This document shows, one piece after another, positions 51,502-60,619 of a stretch of DNA of 64,000 bases. Location of the stretch: the NCBI GenBank assembly GCA_944387385.1, contig CALXES010000008.1, positions 1 through 64,000 of the forward strand. The letters are read 5' to 3'. Under the pieces are notes generated by a model, which saw nothing but the letters and a program-made list of their open reading frames with translations, ran no database searches and was not told where the DNA came from. How positions within the stretch are numbered: the first letter of the stretch is position 1; every line of letters begins with the position of its first letter. The translations under genes were made by a program, and so were the position numbers. Source of the DNA: an uncultured Clostridia bacterium (lineage in GTDB: Bacteria; Bacillota; Clostridia; TANB77; CAG-465).

Positions 51502-51657
51502 ATGAAAAAGAATAAGGTATTAATGCTTTATCCAAGCATTATGGAAATAGAGCAAAAGAGCGATATGAATTCATTTTGGAGAGGTGAATGGAAAAGAGTT
51601 AAGGAAGATATTAGCGATTTTAAAGCTTTGTTAGAATATATTTTTCAAATCAGCTGA
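51502..51657 (+). CDS. 51-aa FWxxEW-module protein
   Basis: A gene with its own promoter and a GGAGG 13 bp before ATG 51502 (or 10 bp before ATT 51499). After MKKNKVLMLYPSIMEIEQK it carries FWRGEWKRVKEDISDFKALL followed by EYIF. The next gene starts with FWKNEWKLFLEDIDSLKNTF followed by AKIF: 11 identical positions in 24. The two are therefore likely paralogous modules. The segment is predicted amphipathic-helical. Function unknown. Confidence 0.65.
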   Translation: MKKNKVLMLYPSIMEIEQKSDMNSFWRGEWKRVKEDISDFKALLEYIFQIS

Positions 51658-51765
51658 TTTGTTATTGTAAACTGTTACAATATAAAATAATGATTAAAAG
51701 ACGTTTTTTTTGATATAAAGCACTTCTTGTAATTTAATTGAAATGTAAATAAAATATTCTTGTTA

Positions 51766-51794
51766 TTGCATTTTGATTTAGCATTTAATATAAT
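51766..51794 (+). promoter_or_regulatory. Sigma-A promoter of the large FWxxEW gene
   Basis: TTGCAT (51766-51771), 17-bp spacer, TATAAT (51789-51794). Confidence 0.7.
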
Positions 51795-51845
51795 GGAATT
51801 ACATATAATAGTTAAGTTATATTATGTACAAAAGAGGTGTTTTTA

Positions 51846-52844
51846 ATGTTAGAGTTTTGGAAAAATGAATGGAAACTATTTCTTGAAGATATTGATTCAT
51901 TAAAAAATACGTTTGCCAAAATTTTTGGAAGGAAGAAAGATTATTTGATGTTAAAGTCTGGAACACAAGAAGATGGAGAGGTTTTACCACAAGAAGAACC
52001 AACTCAAGCATCATCAATATCTTTAGAGAATGTTTCATCTGAGGTAAGTTTAGATTCAGCAAACGGATTAAATGCTGGTGGTGTTTTTGCACAAGATAAT
52101 GGAGTGTTCTCTGAATTGTCTCAAGTTGCAGATAATGCACAAGTTGAACAACCAACTTATCAATTAGATGGGATTGACCATAAAGTTACTGCATATTTTG
52201 GAGAGAATATTGATGAGTTAAGAGTTAATATGAGTGGAGATAAAACACAACATGAAGTATTAAGAGAATATGCACAATATTTTAAACCATATGCAGAAGC
52301 TCAAGATATGTGTAATAGTGCATTTAGAAAATATTATGACAGACATGCTTTAAAGATTGCAACAGAAGAACTTCCTATAGAACAAGCAAGAATTATTCAA
52401 AATAATGTTGACTTGTTTATTAAAGGTCAAGAAGTTTTTGGAGAAAACGGACAATTTATTGATTCAAGAGTAGATACTATATTTGATAGAATTGGAATAG
52501 ATCAAGTAAATAAAGTAGTAGATATTTTACATGATAATACAGATGAAGGTGTAAATGTTCAAGGTGAAAGATTATTTGCAGAAGTTATTACTTATATGGT
52601 AGATAACGGAATAAAAGTTGAAAAAGGCGCAAATGTACTAGAACCTATAAAAAATGTTCTTGAAGAAAAATTAGATGATGTTCACAATAATTTAAAAAAT
52701 CATGAAGATTGGAATGAAGAATATCAATCACTTCTTTCTCAAGAAAGAAAATATTTATATGCCTTAAATAGAATTGAGCAATATGAAACAGAGCAAAGAA
52801 TATCTGAGTTCGAAGAAAAATTAAACGAAATAGAATCAGTTTAA
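51846..52844 (+). CDS. Unrecognised helical protein with N-terminal FWxxEW module
   Basis: 332 residues from ATG 51846, after AAGAGGTG. The module MLEFWKNEWKLFLEDIDSL starts the protein. A low-complexity linker (about 40-105: GTQEDGEVLPQEEPTQASS) leads to a helical domain (about 110-330) with HKVTAYFGENIDELRVNMS and EQARIIQNNVDLFIKGQEV, and a charged coiled-coil end. No signal peptide or membrane helix. I do not recognise the family. Sharing its N-terminal module with the 51-aa neighbour suggests co-localisation or competition. Confidence 0.72.
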   Translation: MLEFWKNEWKLFLEDIDSLKNTFAKIFGRKKDYLMLKSGTQEDGEVLPQEEPTQASSISLENVSSEVSLDSANGLNAGGVFAQDNGVFSELSQVADNAQVEQPTYQLDGIDHKVTAYFGENIDELRVNMSGDKTQHEVLREYAQYFKPYAEAQDMCNSAFRKYYDRHALKIATEELPIEQARIIQNNVDLFIKGQEVFGENGQFIDSRVDTIFDRIGIDQVNKVVDILHDNTDEGVNVQGERLFAEVITYMVDNGIKVEKGANVLEPIKNVLEEKLDDVHNNLKNHEDWNEEYQSLLSQERKYLYALNRIEQYETEQRISEFEEKLNEIESV

Positions 52845-52863
52845 TTTGTGTATTAAAATAAAA

Positions 52864-52903
52864 ATGAGAAGCTTTCAAGTTTATAAATTGGAAGCTTCTT
52901 TTT
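52864..52903 (+). terminator. Terminator after the large FWxxEW gene
   Basis: GAAGCTTTCAA (52868-52878) pairs with TTGGAAGCTTC (52888-52898) with one mismatch; T5 follows. Confidence 0.85.
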
Positions 52904-52930
52904 ATCATTATAAAGTATATAAAATTATCA

Positions 52931-52951
52931 TTACATAATATATTGAAAAAA
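52931..52951 (+). repeat. 21-nt promoter-upstream block, copy 2
   Basis: Identical to 18287-18307 upstream of hslO. Its end again supplies TTGAAA of a -35 box. Confidence 0.6.
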
Positions 52952-52971
52952 ATATTTTGTTATGGTATAAT
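52943..52971 (+). promoter_or_regulatory. Sigma-A promoter of the nucleotidyltransferase gene
   Basis: TTGAAA (52943-52948), 17-bp spacer, TATAAT (52966-52971). Confidence 0.78.
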
Positions 52972-53024
52972 ACTTAGGTAATTAACGACACAAGACATTT
53001 TGATAAGTTAGGAGAGGATTTTTT

Positions 53025-53765
53025 ATGAAATGTATTTTACTTTGTGCTGGTTATGCCACAAGATTATTCCCATTAACTGAGAATTTTCCAAAAGCATTAT
53101 TAGAGGTTGGTGGAAGACCATTACTAGATTATATTGTTGATGAAGTTAATTCTTTAGATGAAGTTGACCAAATTTATTTGGTAACAAACGATAGATATAC
53201 ACCTCATTTTCAAAAATGGGCTAACGAAAAAAATAATGTAAAACCAATAAAAGTATTTAATGATAAAACAACAAATAATGATAATAGATTGGGTGCAATA
53301 GGAGATATTCAATATACAATTGAACAAGCAAATATTGATGACGATTTATTAATAATTGCAGGGGACAACCTATTTACATTTAAACTAAGAGATTTTGTTG
53401 ATTTTCAAAAGGAAAAAGGAACATCAGCAGTTTGCGTAAAAGAAGAAGAGTATGAAACTTTAAAAAGACTTGGTGTGGTTGAAACTGATGAAAATCAAAA
53501 AATTATTGGATTTGAAGAAAAACCTGCAGAGCCAAAAGGAAGATATGCAGCTTATGCAGAATATTTATATCCTAGAGAAGTTATTCCTGTATTCAAAAAG
53601 TATATAGATGAAGGAAATAACATTGATGCTCCAGGAAATTTTGTAGCTTATTTATACAAACATATGCCTGTATACGCATTTCCTTTTGATGGACAATGTT
53701 ATGATGTTGGAACACATGAGTCTTTAGCATATGTGAATAAATTATATTCAAAAGAAGATAAATAG
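53025..53765 (+). CDS. Sugar-phosphate nucleotidyltransferase
   Basis: 246 residues, glucose-1-phosphate thymidylyltransferase-like fold. CILLCAGYATRLFPLTENFPK is the signature with the nucleotide-binding Gly/Arg; KALLEVGGRPLLDYIVDE follows. IAGDNLF carries the metal-binding Asp, and GFEEKPAEPKG the sugar-site Glu-Lys. The exact nucleotide and sugar are unknown; no partner sugar-modifying gene lies beside it. The start follows AGGAGAGG. Confidence 0.9.
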   Translation: MKCILLCAGYATRLFPLTENFPKALLEVGGRPLLDYIVDEVNSLDEVDQIYLVTNDRYTPHFQKWANEKNNVKPIKVFNDKTTNNDNRLGAIGDIQYTIEQANIDDDLLIIAGDNLFTFKLRDFVDFQKEKGTSAVCVKEEEYETLKRLGVVETDENQKIIGFEEKPAEPKGRYAAYAEYLYPREVIPVFKKYIDEGNNIDAPGNFVAYLYKHMPVYAFPFDGQCYDVGTHESLAYVNKLYSKEDK

Positions 53766-53793
53766 TAAATTAAAATTGTAAAGGTAAATAAGT

Positions 53794-55032
53794 ATGAGTA
53801 AAATTTCACGTAGTATAGTAGTAGCAATATTTGTAGCTTTAATCTTATTTTTAGGAGTATCTGATTTTATATATATAAATAATGTAGATTCAAGTGTAAA
53901 TGGAGTGAGTGGATGGGTTAAGTTTGGATATGTTTTATTGATTATTGTCCTTGTTTCGTTATATACATATGTTAGAGAAAAAATATCTAGACTTAAACTT
54001 CAAAAAACAATTTCACTTTTATACAGATATATCTACATCACATTAGTAATGCTTGCTACTACCTTTTTTAAAATATATAAAGTAATGGATATATATCCTA
54101 AAAGATCTTTAGTACTGTACTTTGTACTTACGTATCTTATAGGGATTTGTATACAAAGAATAATATTTAATGTTTCAAAAAGTGATGTTTTGTCAGTGCT
54201 TGGAATGTTTATTTCATTTACTCTTCCTGTAGTAATAGATGATAAAACGATGGACTTAAATTCAAGGTTTATTTCTCTTGTAATGTTAATGTCAATTTAT
54301 GTACTTCAAATACTACTTGATGAGTTAAAACAATTAAACATTAAAAATAAGAAATATATTATACAAGCTGTAATATTAGGAATATTTATAGGTATTAGTA
54401 CAATATTAGGAGTAAATTATTTGATTTGGATTATAGTTGGTATAATTTCTTTGTTTATAACTTCAAATTTAGATTCTACTAGTTTAAATTTATCTAATAG
54501 ACAAAATAAAACAATTAAAAGAAAGAAGAACAATTATTTTATTTATAAAATAGAAAGAATAAAGATAAGCAAATTATTAATATCTTTGTGTCTTATAGTT
54601 ATTATTTCTAGTATTATATATTTTGGAGGCAGAGAAGTAGTAAGATATTTTGCAGATAATGGAAATGGTGTTTGCCAAAATATAGTAAATGAACTTACAG
54701 TTGGTGTACACTCAGACATTGATACTAGCTTTGAAAATCTAAAACTACAAGCTTATGCGTTTTCTAGTATGTCAACTAAATTTTATATATTATGTTATTT
54801 TTATATTATTGCTATGGAAATTTTAGCATTAGTATTAAAGAGAAAATATGATACAAAGTCTACTGTTATAAAGTTAAGTTTTATACTATTGTTTGGTGTA
54901 ATAACTGTATTTAAATTAAATATTGTTTATTATCAACCAATATTAACTTTATTGTTAGTTATAATTTGTATTGTAAATACAACTAATATTTATTACAATA
55001 GAGAAGAAAGAATAAAAATGATTGAAGCATAA
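53794..55032 (+). CDS. Polytopic membrane protein of unknown function
   Basis: 412 residues with about ten hydrophobic segments (e.g. SIVVAIFVALILFLGVSDFI; FGYVLLIIVLVSLYTYV; FILLFGVITVFKLNIVYY) separated by short basic loops. One longer loop lies at about 285-320. No catalytic motif found and I cannot assign a family. It lies 28 bp after the nucleotidyltransferase and 18 bp before dnaG, so it is likely co-transcribed with them. The ribosome-binding site is weak (AAAGGTAAATA). Confidence 0.68.
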   Translation: MSKISRSIVVAIFVALILFLGVSDFIYINNVDSSVNGVSGWVKFGYVLLIIVLVSLYTYVREKISRLKLQKTISLLYRYIYITLVMLATTFFKIYKVMDIYPKRSLVLYFVLTYLIGICIQRIIFNVSKSDVLSVLGMFISFTLPVVIDDKTMDLNSRFISLVMLMSIYVLQILLDELKQLNIKNKKYIIQAVILGIFIGISTILGVNYLIWIIVGIISLFITSNLDSTSLNLSNRQNKTIKRKKNNYFIYKIERIKISKLLISLCLIVIISSIIYFGGREVVRYFADNGNGVCQNIVNELTVGVHSDIDTSFENLKLQAYAFSSMSTKFYILCYFYIIAMEILALVLKRKYDTKSTVIKLSFILLFGVITVFKLNIVYYQPILTLLLVIICIVNTTNIYYNREERIKMIEA

Positions 55033-55050
55033 GAAAGAAGGTGGAAGAAG

Positions 55051-56862
55051 GTGCCATATTATTCAGGTGATTTGATTGAAGAAGTTATATCTCAAAATGA
55101 TATAGTTGAAGTTGTATCTGAATATGTTACTCTAAAAAAGAGTGGAAGAAATTATATGGGGCTATGTCCTTTTCATAGAGAAAAGTCACCTTCTTTTTGT
55201 GTCTCAATGGATAAACAAATATTTAAGTGTTTTGGTTGTTCTGAAGGCGGAAACGTTATTACATTTATTATGAAGATAGAAAATATCGACTTTTGGGAAG
55301 CTGTTGAAATGCTTGCTGAAAGGGCTAATATTGATACAACTAGATACGAAGTTAATAATTATTATAATAAAATAGAATCAGCAAAAAAAGATCTAAAAGA
55401 TACTATGTATAAACTAAATAGAGATGTTGGTCTATTTTATCATAATAATTTAATAGAACTTTTAAAAGAAGAAAAGAATGATGTAAAAGATTATATTATA
55501 TCAAGAAAATTAGATATAAAGACAATAAATAAATTTGGAATAGGATATTCTACGGGTAAGGAGTCTTTATATGATTATTTAGTTAAACAAGGTTATTCAG
55601 ATGAAGAAATTATGGCATCTGATATAATATTAAAGAGTAAGACTGGTAGAAAATATGATAGATTTTTTGATAGAATAATGTTTCCTATTTTTGATATAAG
55701 AGATAGAACCATAGCTTTTGGTGGAAGAGCTTTTGGAGAGAAAGTTAATAATAAGACTGTGCCAAAGTATTATAATTCACAAGAAAACGAAATTTATCAT
55801 AAGGGAAAAACATTATATCTAATGAATTTTGCTAAGAGAAATAAGTTGGAAAATATAATAATAGTTGAAGGTTATATGGATGCTATAGCACTTCAAAAAT
55901 TTGGCTTTAATAATGCAGTTGCATCTCTTGGAACAGCACTTACAGAAAATCAGGCAAGACTTATAAAAAAGTATACTGATGATGTAATTATTGGATATGA
56001 TCAAGATGGTGCAGGACAAGCAGCAACACTAAGAGGACTTGATATACTTGCAAATCATGGATTAAATGTAAAAGTTTTAAAACTTGATAGAGAAGATGTA
56101 AAAGATCCGGATGAGTATTTAAATAAGTATGGTCCTGAAAGATTAAAAAATTGTATAAATAACGCTATTTCATTAGTGGAATTTAAAATTTCAATTTTAG
56201 AAAAAGATTTGAATCTGGATGATTTTGATTCAAAAGTAAGATTTCTTACAGGAGTTTCTAATATATTGTCGAAAATAGAAAATAATATTGAAAGGGACTT
56301 ATACATAGATAAAATATCTAAAAAATATGGAATGAGTCCTGGTCCAATATTAAAAGAAGTAGAAAAAGGTTTAAAAACTAAAAAAGAAGATGATATACAA
56401 ATAGATATGAATGCACTTAATAAAAAAATGCAACTTGTAACAAGTGTAAGAAAGAGGCAGGAGCAGTATATTGTTGCTTTAGTACTTTCAAAAAATAAAA
56501 GAGTACAAGAGGCTATACTTAATAACATTTCATCTGATGACATAGATGATGAAAATGTCAAAAAAATTTATGGTTTCATCTTATCTTTAAAAGATAAGTA
56601 TGATATAAATAAAATTGATATCTTATCCAAGATACAAGATGAAGATATGATAAAGGAAATTACCGATATAATGTATATCGACATTTCAGGATATGAGGAA
56701 AAATTACTTCAAGATGTATTAAAGAATAAGAAAAAAGAAAAACTATTTACAAGACGAGATGATATTATAAAACGATTAAACGAAAACATCTCAGATGATG
56801 AAAGTCAGATATTAAATGTTGAGTTAAACCAGATAATAATTGAACTTTCTAAATTAAAGTAA
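55051..56862 (+). CDS. dnaG: DNA primase
   Basis: 603 residues, GTG start after AGAAGGTGGAAGAAG. CHC2 zinc finger: [11 protein letters not shown]...KCFGCSEGG (about 40-68). The catalytic core includes [19 protein letters not shown] and the TOPRIM motif [12 protein letters not shown] (about 270-281), then [10 protein letters not shown]. The helicase-binding domain closes it. Makes RNA primers for replication. dnaG-rpoD is the standard macromolecular-synthesis order. Confidence 0.97.
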   Translation: MPYYSGDLIEEVISQNDIVEVVSEYVTLKKSGRNYMGLCPFHREKSPSFCVSMDKQIFKCFGCSEGGNVITFIMKIENIDFWEAVEMLAERANIDTTRYEVNNYYNKIESAKKDLKDTMYKLNRDVGLFYHNNLIELLKEEKNDVKDYIISRKLDIKTINKFGIGYSTGKESLYDYLVKQGYSDEEIMASDIILKSKTGRKYDRFFDRIMFPIFDIRDRTIAFGGRAFGEKVNNKTVPKYYNSQENEIYHKGKTLYLMNFAKRNKLENIIIVEGYMDAIALQKFGFNNAVASLGTALTENQARLIKKYTDDVIIGYDQDGAGQAATLRGLDILANHGLNVKVLKLDREDVKDPDEYLNKYGPERLKNCINNAISLVEFKISILEKDLNLDDFDSKVRFLTGVSNILSKIENNIERDLYIDKISKKYGMSPGPILKEVEKGLKTKKEDDIQIDMNALNKKMQLVTSVRKRQEQYIVALVLSKNKRVQEAILNNISSDDIDDENVKKIYGFILSLKDKYDINKIDILSKIQDEDMIKEITDIMYIDISGYEEKLLQDVLKNKKKEKLFTRRDDIIKRLNENISDDESQILNVELNQIIIELSKLK

Positions 56863-56879
56863 AAAGGAGTTTGAAGTTA

Positions 56880-58118
56880 ATGGAAAAAGAAGAGAAAAAA
56901 GCAACAGATTCTAACGAATTAACACAAAAAGAAAAAGTTAAGGCTTTTATTGACAATGCGATAAAAGCAAAGAAAATTCAGATGAAAGATGTTATAGAAT
57001 TTATTAGTAAAGAAAACATAGATTCTGAATACGTTACAAAAATTTATGATGAACTAGATAAAGCGAAGGTAAAGCTAGTTTTAGATGATGAAGATGAAGA
57101 AAAAGATTTATTAATTGACGGAAAGATTAAAGAGGAACTTGAAGAAGATCCTAATAAAAAGGATGATGAAAATGTAGCTGTTGCAGACTTAGATATCGAA
57201 CCTGATCTTGAAGATATTGACGAAACAGAAAAAGACTTACTTTTCCAAGATATGCAAGATATGTCTTTTGTGGATAATTTAAATGTTGATGATCCTGTAA
57301 AAATGTTTTTAAAAGAGATAGGAAAAATTAGATTGTTGACCTATGAAGAAGAAAATATTTTAGCAGAGAGAATGCTTAAAGGAGATAAAGAGGCTAAGAA
57401 ACAATTAATTGAATCTAATTTAAGACTTGTTGTAAGTATTGCTAAAAAATATATAGGAAGAGGAATGAACTTTTTGGATTTAATTCAAGAAGGAAATCTT
57501 GGTCTAATAAAAGCAGTAGATAAATTTGATCAAACTAAAGGATATAAATTTTCAACTTATGCTACATGGTGGATAAGACAAGCTATTACTAGAGCAATAG
57601 CTGATCAAGCAAGAACAATAAGAATACCAGTTCATATGGTTGAGACAATAAACAAATTAATAAAGACATCAAGACATCTACTACAGACTTTAGGAAGAGA
57701 GCCAACACCGGAAGAAATTGCTGCAGAGCTTGAAATGCCAGTAGAAAAAGTTAGAGATATTTTGAAAGTATCTCAAGAGCCTATTTCGCTAGAAACACCA
57801 GTTGGTGAAGAAGATGAGAGTAATCTTGGAAACTTTATACCAGATGATGAAGCTCCTTCTCCATCAGAGCAAGCAGCAGATACTTTATTAAGAGAACATA
57901 TTGAAGAGGTAATGCAGACTCTAACACCACGTGAAGCAAAAGTGTTAAAGCTAAGATTTGGTCTTGAAGATGGAAGAATGAGAACACTAGAAGAAGTTGG
58001 AAGAGAATTTGATGTTACACGTGAGAGAATTAGACAGATTGAAGCAAAAGCTTTAAGAAAGTTAAGACATCCAAGTAGAAGCAAAAAATTAAAAGATTTT
58101 ATGAGCAGTGATATTTAA
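56880..58118 (+). CDS. rpoD: RNA polymerase primary sigma factor (sigma A)
   Basis: 412 residues from ATG 56880, with AAAAGGAG at 56862-56869. Region 1.1 is acidic (about 40-125). Region 1.2 has [16 protein letters not shown], region 2 [37 protein letters not shown] (2.4), and region 4 [21 protein letters not shown]. It recognises the TTGACA/TATAAT promoters seen throughout this window. The stop of dnaG lies 17 bp upstream. Confidence 0.98.
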   Translation: MEKEEKKATDSNELTQKEKVKAFIDNAIKAKKIQMKDVIEFISKENIDSEYVTKIYDELDKAKVKLVLDDEDEEKDLLIDGKIKEELEEDPNKKDDENVAVADLDIEPDLEDIDETEKDLLFQDMQDMSFVDNLNVDDPVKMFLKEIGKIRLLTYEEENILAERMLKGDKEAKKQLIESNLRLVVSIAKKYIGRGMNFLDLIQEGNLGLIKAVDKFDQTKGYKFSTYATWWIRQAITRAIADQARTIRIPVHMVETINKLIKTSRHLLQTLGREPTPEEIAAELEMPVEKVRDILKVSQEPISLETPVGEEDESNLGNFIPDDEAPSPSEQAADTLLREHIEEVMQTLTPREAKVLKLRFGLEDGRMRTLEEVGREFDVTRERIRQIEAKALRKLRHPSRSKKLKDFMSSDI

Positions 58119-58138
58119 AATATCAAAGAGGAGGGTAT

Positions 58139-58603
58139 ATGTCTACATTAATTATAGTGGTAATATTAATATATGTTGTATTTTTTGTATTTAGTTTCTT
58201 ATCTTATGCATTTAATTCTTATGGATTATATGAAATTGCAAAAAGGGAAAATGAGGATAAGCAAATATTAGCATGGATTCCTTATTTAAATAAGTATACT
58301 TTAGGAAGACTTGCTTTTAAATCTAATCTACATGGAATTTTACTTGTAACTTTTAATATTATTGGATTGATTTGCTTATTAGCATTATTATTTATAAGTA
58401 CAAATGAAAAAGCAATTATTGCATTTTCACTTATAAGTATTGTAATGTTTATTATAACATCTATATATTCATATTTTGCAAGGTATCAACTATATAAGAG
58501 ATATGGTAAAAGTACAATTCTTCTTACAGTTTTAGATGTTGTTTCTTGTGGAGTTTTAGGACCATTCTTTGTTTTTGCAATAAGAAATAATGATGAAAAT
58601 TAA
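58139..58603 (+). CDS. Small polytopic membrane protein
   Basis: 154 residues with four hydrophobic segments (LIIVVILIYVVFFVFSFLSY; GILLVTFNIIGLICLLALLF; AFSLISIVMFIITSIYSYF; TVLDVVSCGVLGPFFVFAI). A conserved-looking NSYGLYEIAKRENEDKQILA and LAWIPYLNKYTLGRL loop lies between the first two helices, resembling small zinc-free DUF membrane proteins found next to rpoD in Clostridia. Function unknown. GAGGAGGG precedes the start; the gene lies 20 bp after rpoD. Confidence 0.68.
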   Translation: MSTLIIVVILIYVVFFVFSFLSYAFNSYGLYEIAKRENEDKQILAWIPYLNKYTLGRLAFKSNLHGILLVTFNIIGLICLLALLFISTNEKAIIAFSLISIVMFIITSIYSYFARYQLYKRYGKSTILLTVLDVVSCGVLGPFFVFAIRNNDEN

Positions 58604-58631
58604 AAAAAGGCACTTGACAAAGTGCTTTTTT
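58602..58631 (+). terminator. Terminator sharing bases with the ctsR promoter
   Basis: GGCACTT and AAGTGC pair around a short GACA loop, with A and T runs on each side. The loop and inner arm form the TTGACA -35 box of ctsR (58614-58619). Confidence 0.78.
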
Positions 58632-58642
58632 AAATATATAAT
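58614..58642 (+). promoter_or_regulatory. Sigma-A promoter of ctsR-mcsA-mcsB-clpC
   Basis: TTGACA (58614-58619), 17-bp spacer, TATAAT (58637-58642): exact consensus. Confidence 0.92.
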
Positions 58643-58659
58643 GGTCAAAGAAAGTCAAA
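58643..58659 (+). promoter_or_regulatory. CtsR operator
   Basis: GGTCAAAGAAAGTCAAA matches the CtsR direct-heptad consensus RGTCAAANANRGTCAAA exactly and begins at the base after the -10 box, so CtsR bound here would block transcription start. Confidence 0.95.
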
Positions 58660-58685
58660 GTTAAAAAGAAAGGAGAAAAAATGAT

Positions 58686-59132
58686 ATGAATTTATCAGAT
58701 ATGATTGAAGAGTATATTATGAATGCAATATCTGATTCAGAACAAGTAGAATTAAAAAGAAGTGAAATAGCACATGAGTTTAACTGTGTTCCATCACAGA
58801 TTAATTATGTTATATCTACTAGATTCATACCAGAATTAGGATTTTATGTAGAGAGTAAAAGAGGCGGAAACGGATATATAAAAATAAGTAGAATAAATCT
58901 CTCTAAGTCGAATTTTGTAAAAGATATTATTTACAAAATAGGTAGAAAAATGTCACAAAGCGTTATGGAGGTTTACTTAAGAGAAATGCTTAGATATAAT
59001 ATAATAGATAATAAGAATGCAAATATAATATCTGCTGCATTGTCAGAAAAAAGTTTAAGTCAAGTACCAAAACTTACAAGAGATAGTGTAAGAGCAGATA
59101 TGTTTAAAAATATACTTGTAAATTTAATATAA
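58686..59132 (+). CDS. ctsR: Transcriptional repressor CtsR
   Basis: 148 residues. MNLSDMIEEYIMNAI and the winged helix RSEIAHEFNCVPSQINYVIS with the RGGNGYIKI wing (Arg-Gly-Gly-Asn-Gly). Binds GGTCAAA repeats; heat inactivates its DNA-binding wing and McsB phosphorylates it. Its operator lies in its own promoter, giving autoregulation. AAAGGAG precedes the start. Confidence 0.96.
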   Translation: MNLSDMIEEYIMNAISDSEQVELKRSEIAHEFNCVPSQINYVISTRFIPELGFYVESKRGGNGYIKISRINLSKSNFVKDIIYKIGRKMSQSVMEVYLREMLRYNIIDNKNANIISAALSEKSLSQVPKLTRDSVRADMFKNILVNLI

Positions 59133-59150
59133 AATTAAGGAGGAATAAAA

Positions 59151-59630
59151 ATGATATGTTCAAATTGTGGAAAAAATAATGCAACAATTACATATAAACA
59201 AAATATTAATGGAGAGGTTATAAATTTAAATCTATGTGAAAGTTGTGCTCATAAACTTGGAATATTTAATTCTTTTGACGATATTTTTTCACCTATGATT
59301 TTAGATTTAGACTATATATTACCAGAGGAAATAAAATGTAAAAAATGTGGATATACTTTTTCTAAGTATAAAGCAACTGGATTATTGGGTTGTGATGAAT
59401 GTTATAATACATTTAAAAAAGAAATAGATAGTATTTTACCTAAAATTCAAGGGAAAAATAGACACATTGGTAAAAAAACATTAAATAAAGTAAAAAGTAA
59501 TGAAGAATTGAGCGAAATAGATAAGCTAAAAAATGAATTACAAAATTTAATTAAAGATGAAAAGTTTGAAGAGGCTGCAATAGTTAGGGATAAAATAAAA
59601 GCTCTAGAGAAGAAGGAGGAGAATAAATAG
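59151..59630 (+). CDS. mcsA: McsA, activator of arginine kinase McsB
   Basis: 159 residues. Two zinc sites: CSNCGKN/CESCAHK and CKKCGYT/CDECYNT. A UVR-type helix pair ends it (LKNELQNLIKDEKFEEAAIV). Binds and activates McsB. AGGAGGAA precedes the start; 1 bp separates it from mcsB. Confidence 0.94.
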   Translation: MICSNCGKNNATITYKQNINGEVINLNLCESCAHKLGIFNSFDDIFSPMILDLDYILPEEIKCKKCGYTFSKYKATGLLGCDECYNTFKKEIDSILPKIQGKNRHIGKKTLNKVKSNEELSEIDKLKNELQNLIKDEKFEEAAIVRDKIKALEKKEENK

Positions 59631-59631
59631 T

Positions 59632-60603
59632 ATGGAAAATTATGATGATGTTGTACTAACAACAAGAATAAGACTTGCAAGAAATGTAAAGGGATATAAT
59701 TTTACTAATAATATGATAGATAAACAAAAACAAGAGCTTTTAGACTATATAAAAAATAAATTAGGCAGTGGCTATAAAATATTAGAATTAAATAATATGG
59801 ATGATGTAACAAAAAAATCTTTGGTAGAGACACATATAATTTCTAAAGAGTTATTGCTTAATAATAATACAGCTATAATTGTGGATGATAAAAATAATGT
59901 TACTACAATGATTAACGAAGAAGATCACTTTAGAATACAAGCTTTGGAAAAAGCATTTAATATAGATAAAGCGTATGAAAATATTAAGAAAGTTGATGAG
60001 GATTTTTCTGCAAAAGTAGAGTATGCATATAGTGAAGATTATGGATATATAACAGCTTGTCCAACTTGTCTTGGTACTGGAATGAGAGTATCAGTAATGC
60101 TACACTTGCCTGCGCTTGAAAAAATAGGGGCACTTGAAAAGATTTTTAATGAGATATCTGGCCTTGGAATATCAGTTAGAGGAATTTATGGAGAAAATAC
60201 TAGCGGTGAGGGTGCAATATTTCAAATATCAAATCAAAAGACTTTAGGAATAGAAGAAAATCAGATTATAGAACAAGTAAAACAAGTAACAAGATATATT
60301 GTAAAGCAAGAAAGAAAAGCAAGAGAAATATTAAAAGCCAAAATAGAGATTAAGGATGAAATAATGAGATCTTTAGGTATTGCAAAATATTCAATACTCA
60401 TGACTAAAAAAGAAGCGATGCAAATTTTATCTAATATACGTTTAGGCATTAATATGGAGATTATAAATGAGATATCAATAGATAAAATAGATAATATAAT
60501 TGAAAATATAGGAATAAATACATTAAGAAAGAACTTAAAAGATAATTTTCCTAGAGAAGAAGAAAATATAAGAAGAGCAGATTATATAAAAAATAATATA
60601 TAG
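59632..60603 (+). CDS. mcsB: Protein-arginine kinase McsB
   Basis: 323 residues, slightly shorter than the usual 340-360. TTRIRLARNVKGYNF and MINEEDHFRIQ at the N-terminal half, ITACPTCLGTGMRVSVMLHL with the guanidino-kinase Cys loop (CPTCLGTGMR where CPTNxGTGMR is usual), and GISVRGIYGENTSGEGAIF. Phosphorylates Arg on CtsR and on proteins destined for ClpCP. Part of the class III heat-shock operon. Confidence 0.95.
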   Translation: MENYDDVVLTTRIRLARNVKGYNFTNNMIDKQKQELLDYIKNKLGSGYKILELNNMDDVTKKSLVETHIISKELLLNNNTAIIVDDKNNVTTMINEEDHFRIQALEKAFNIDKAYENIKKVDEDFSAKVEYAYSEDYGYITACPTCLGTGMRVSVMLHLPALEKIGALEKIFNEISGLGISVRGIYGENTSGEGAIFQISNQKTLGIEENQIIEQVKQVTRYIVKQERKAREILKAKIEIKDEIMRSLGIAKYSILMTKKEAMQILSNIRLGINMEIINEISIDKIDNIIENIGINTLRKNLKDNFPREEENIRRADYIKNNI

Positions 60604-60619
60604 AAAGGGTAGATAGAGT

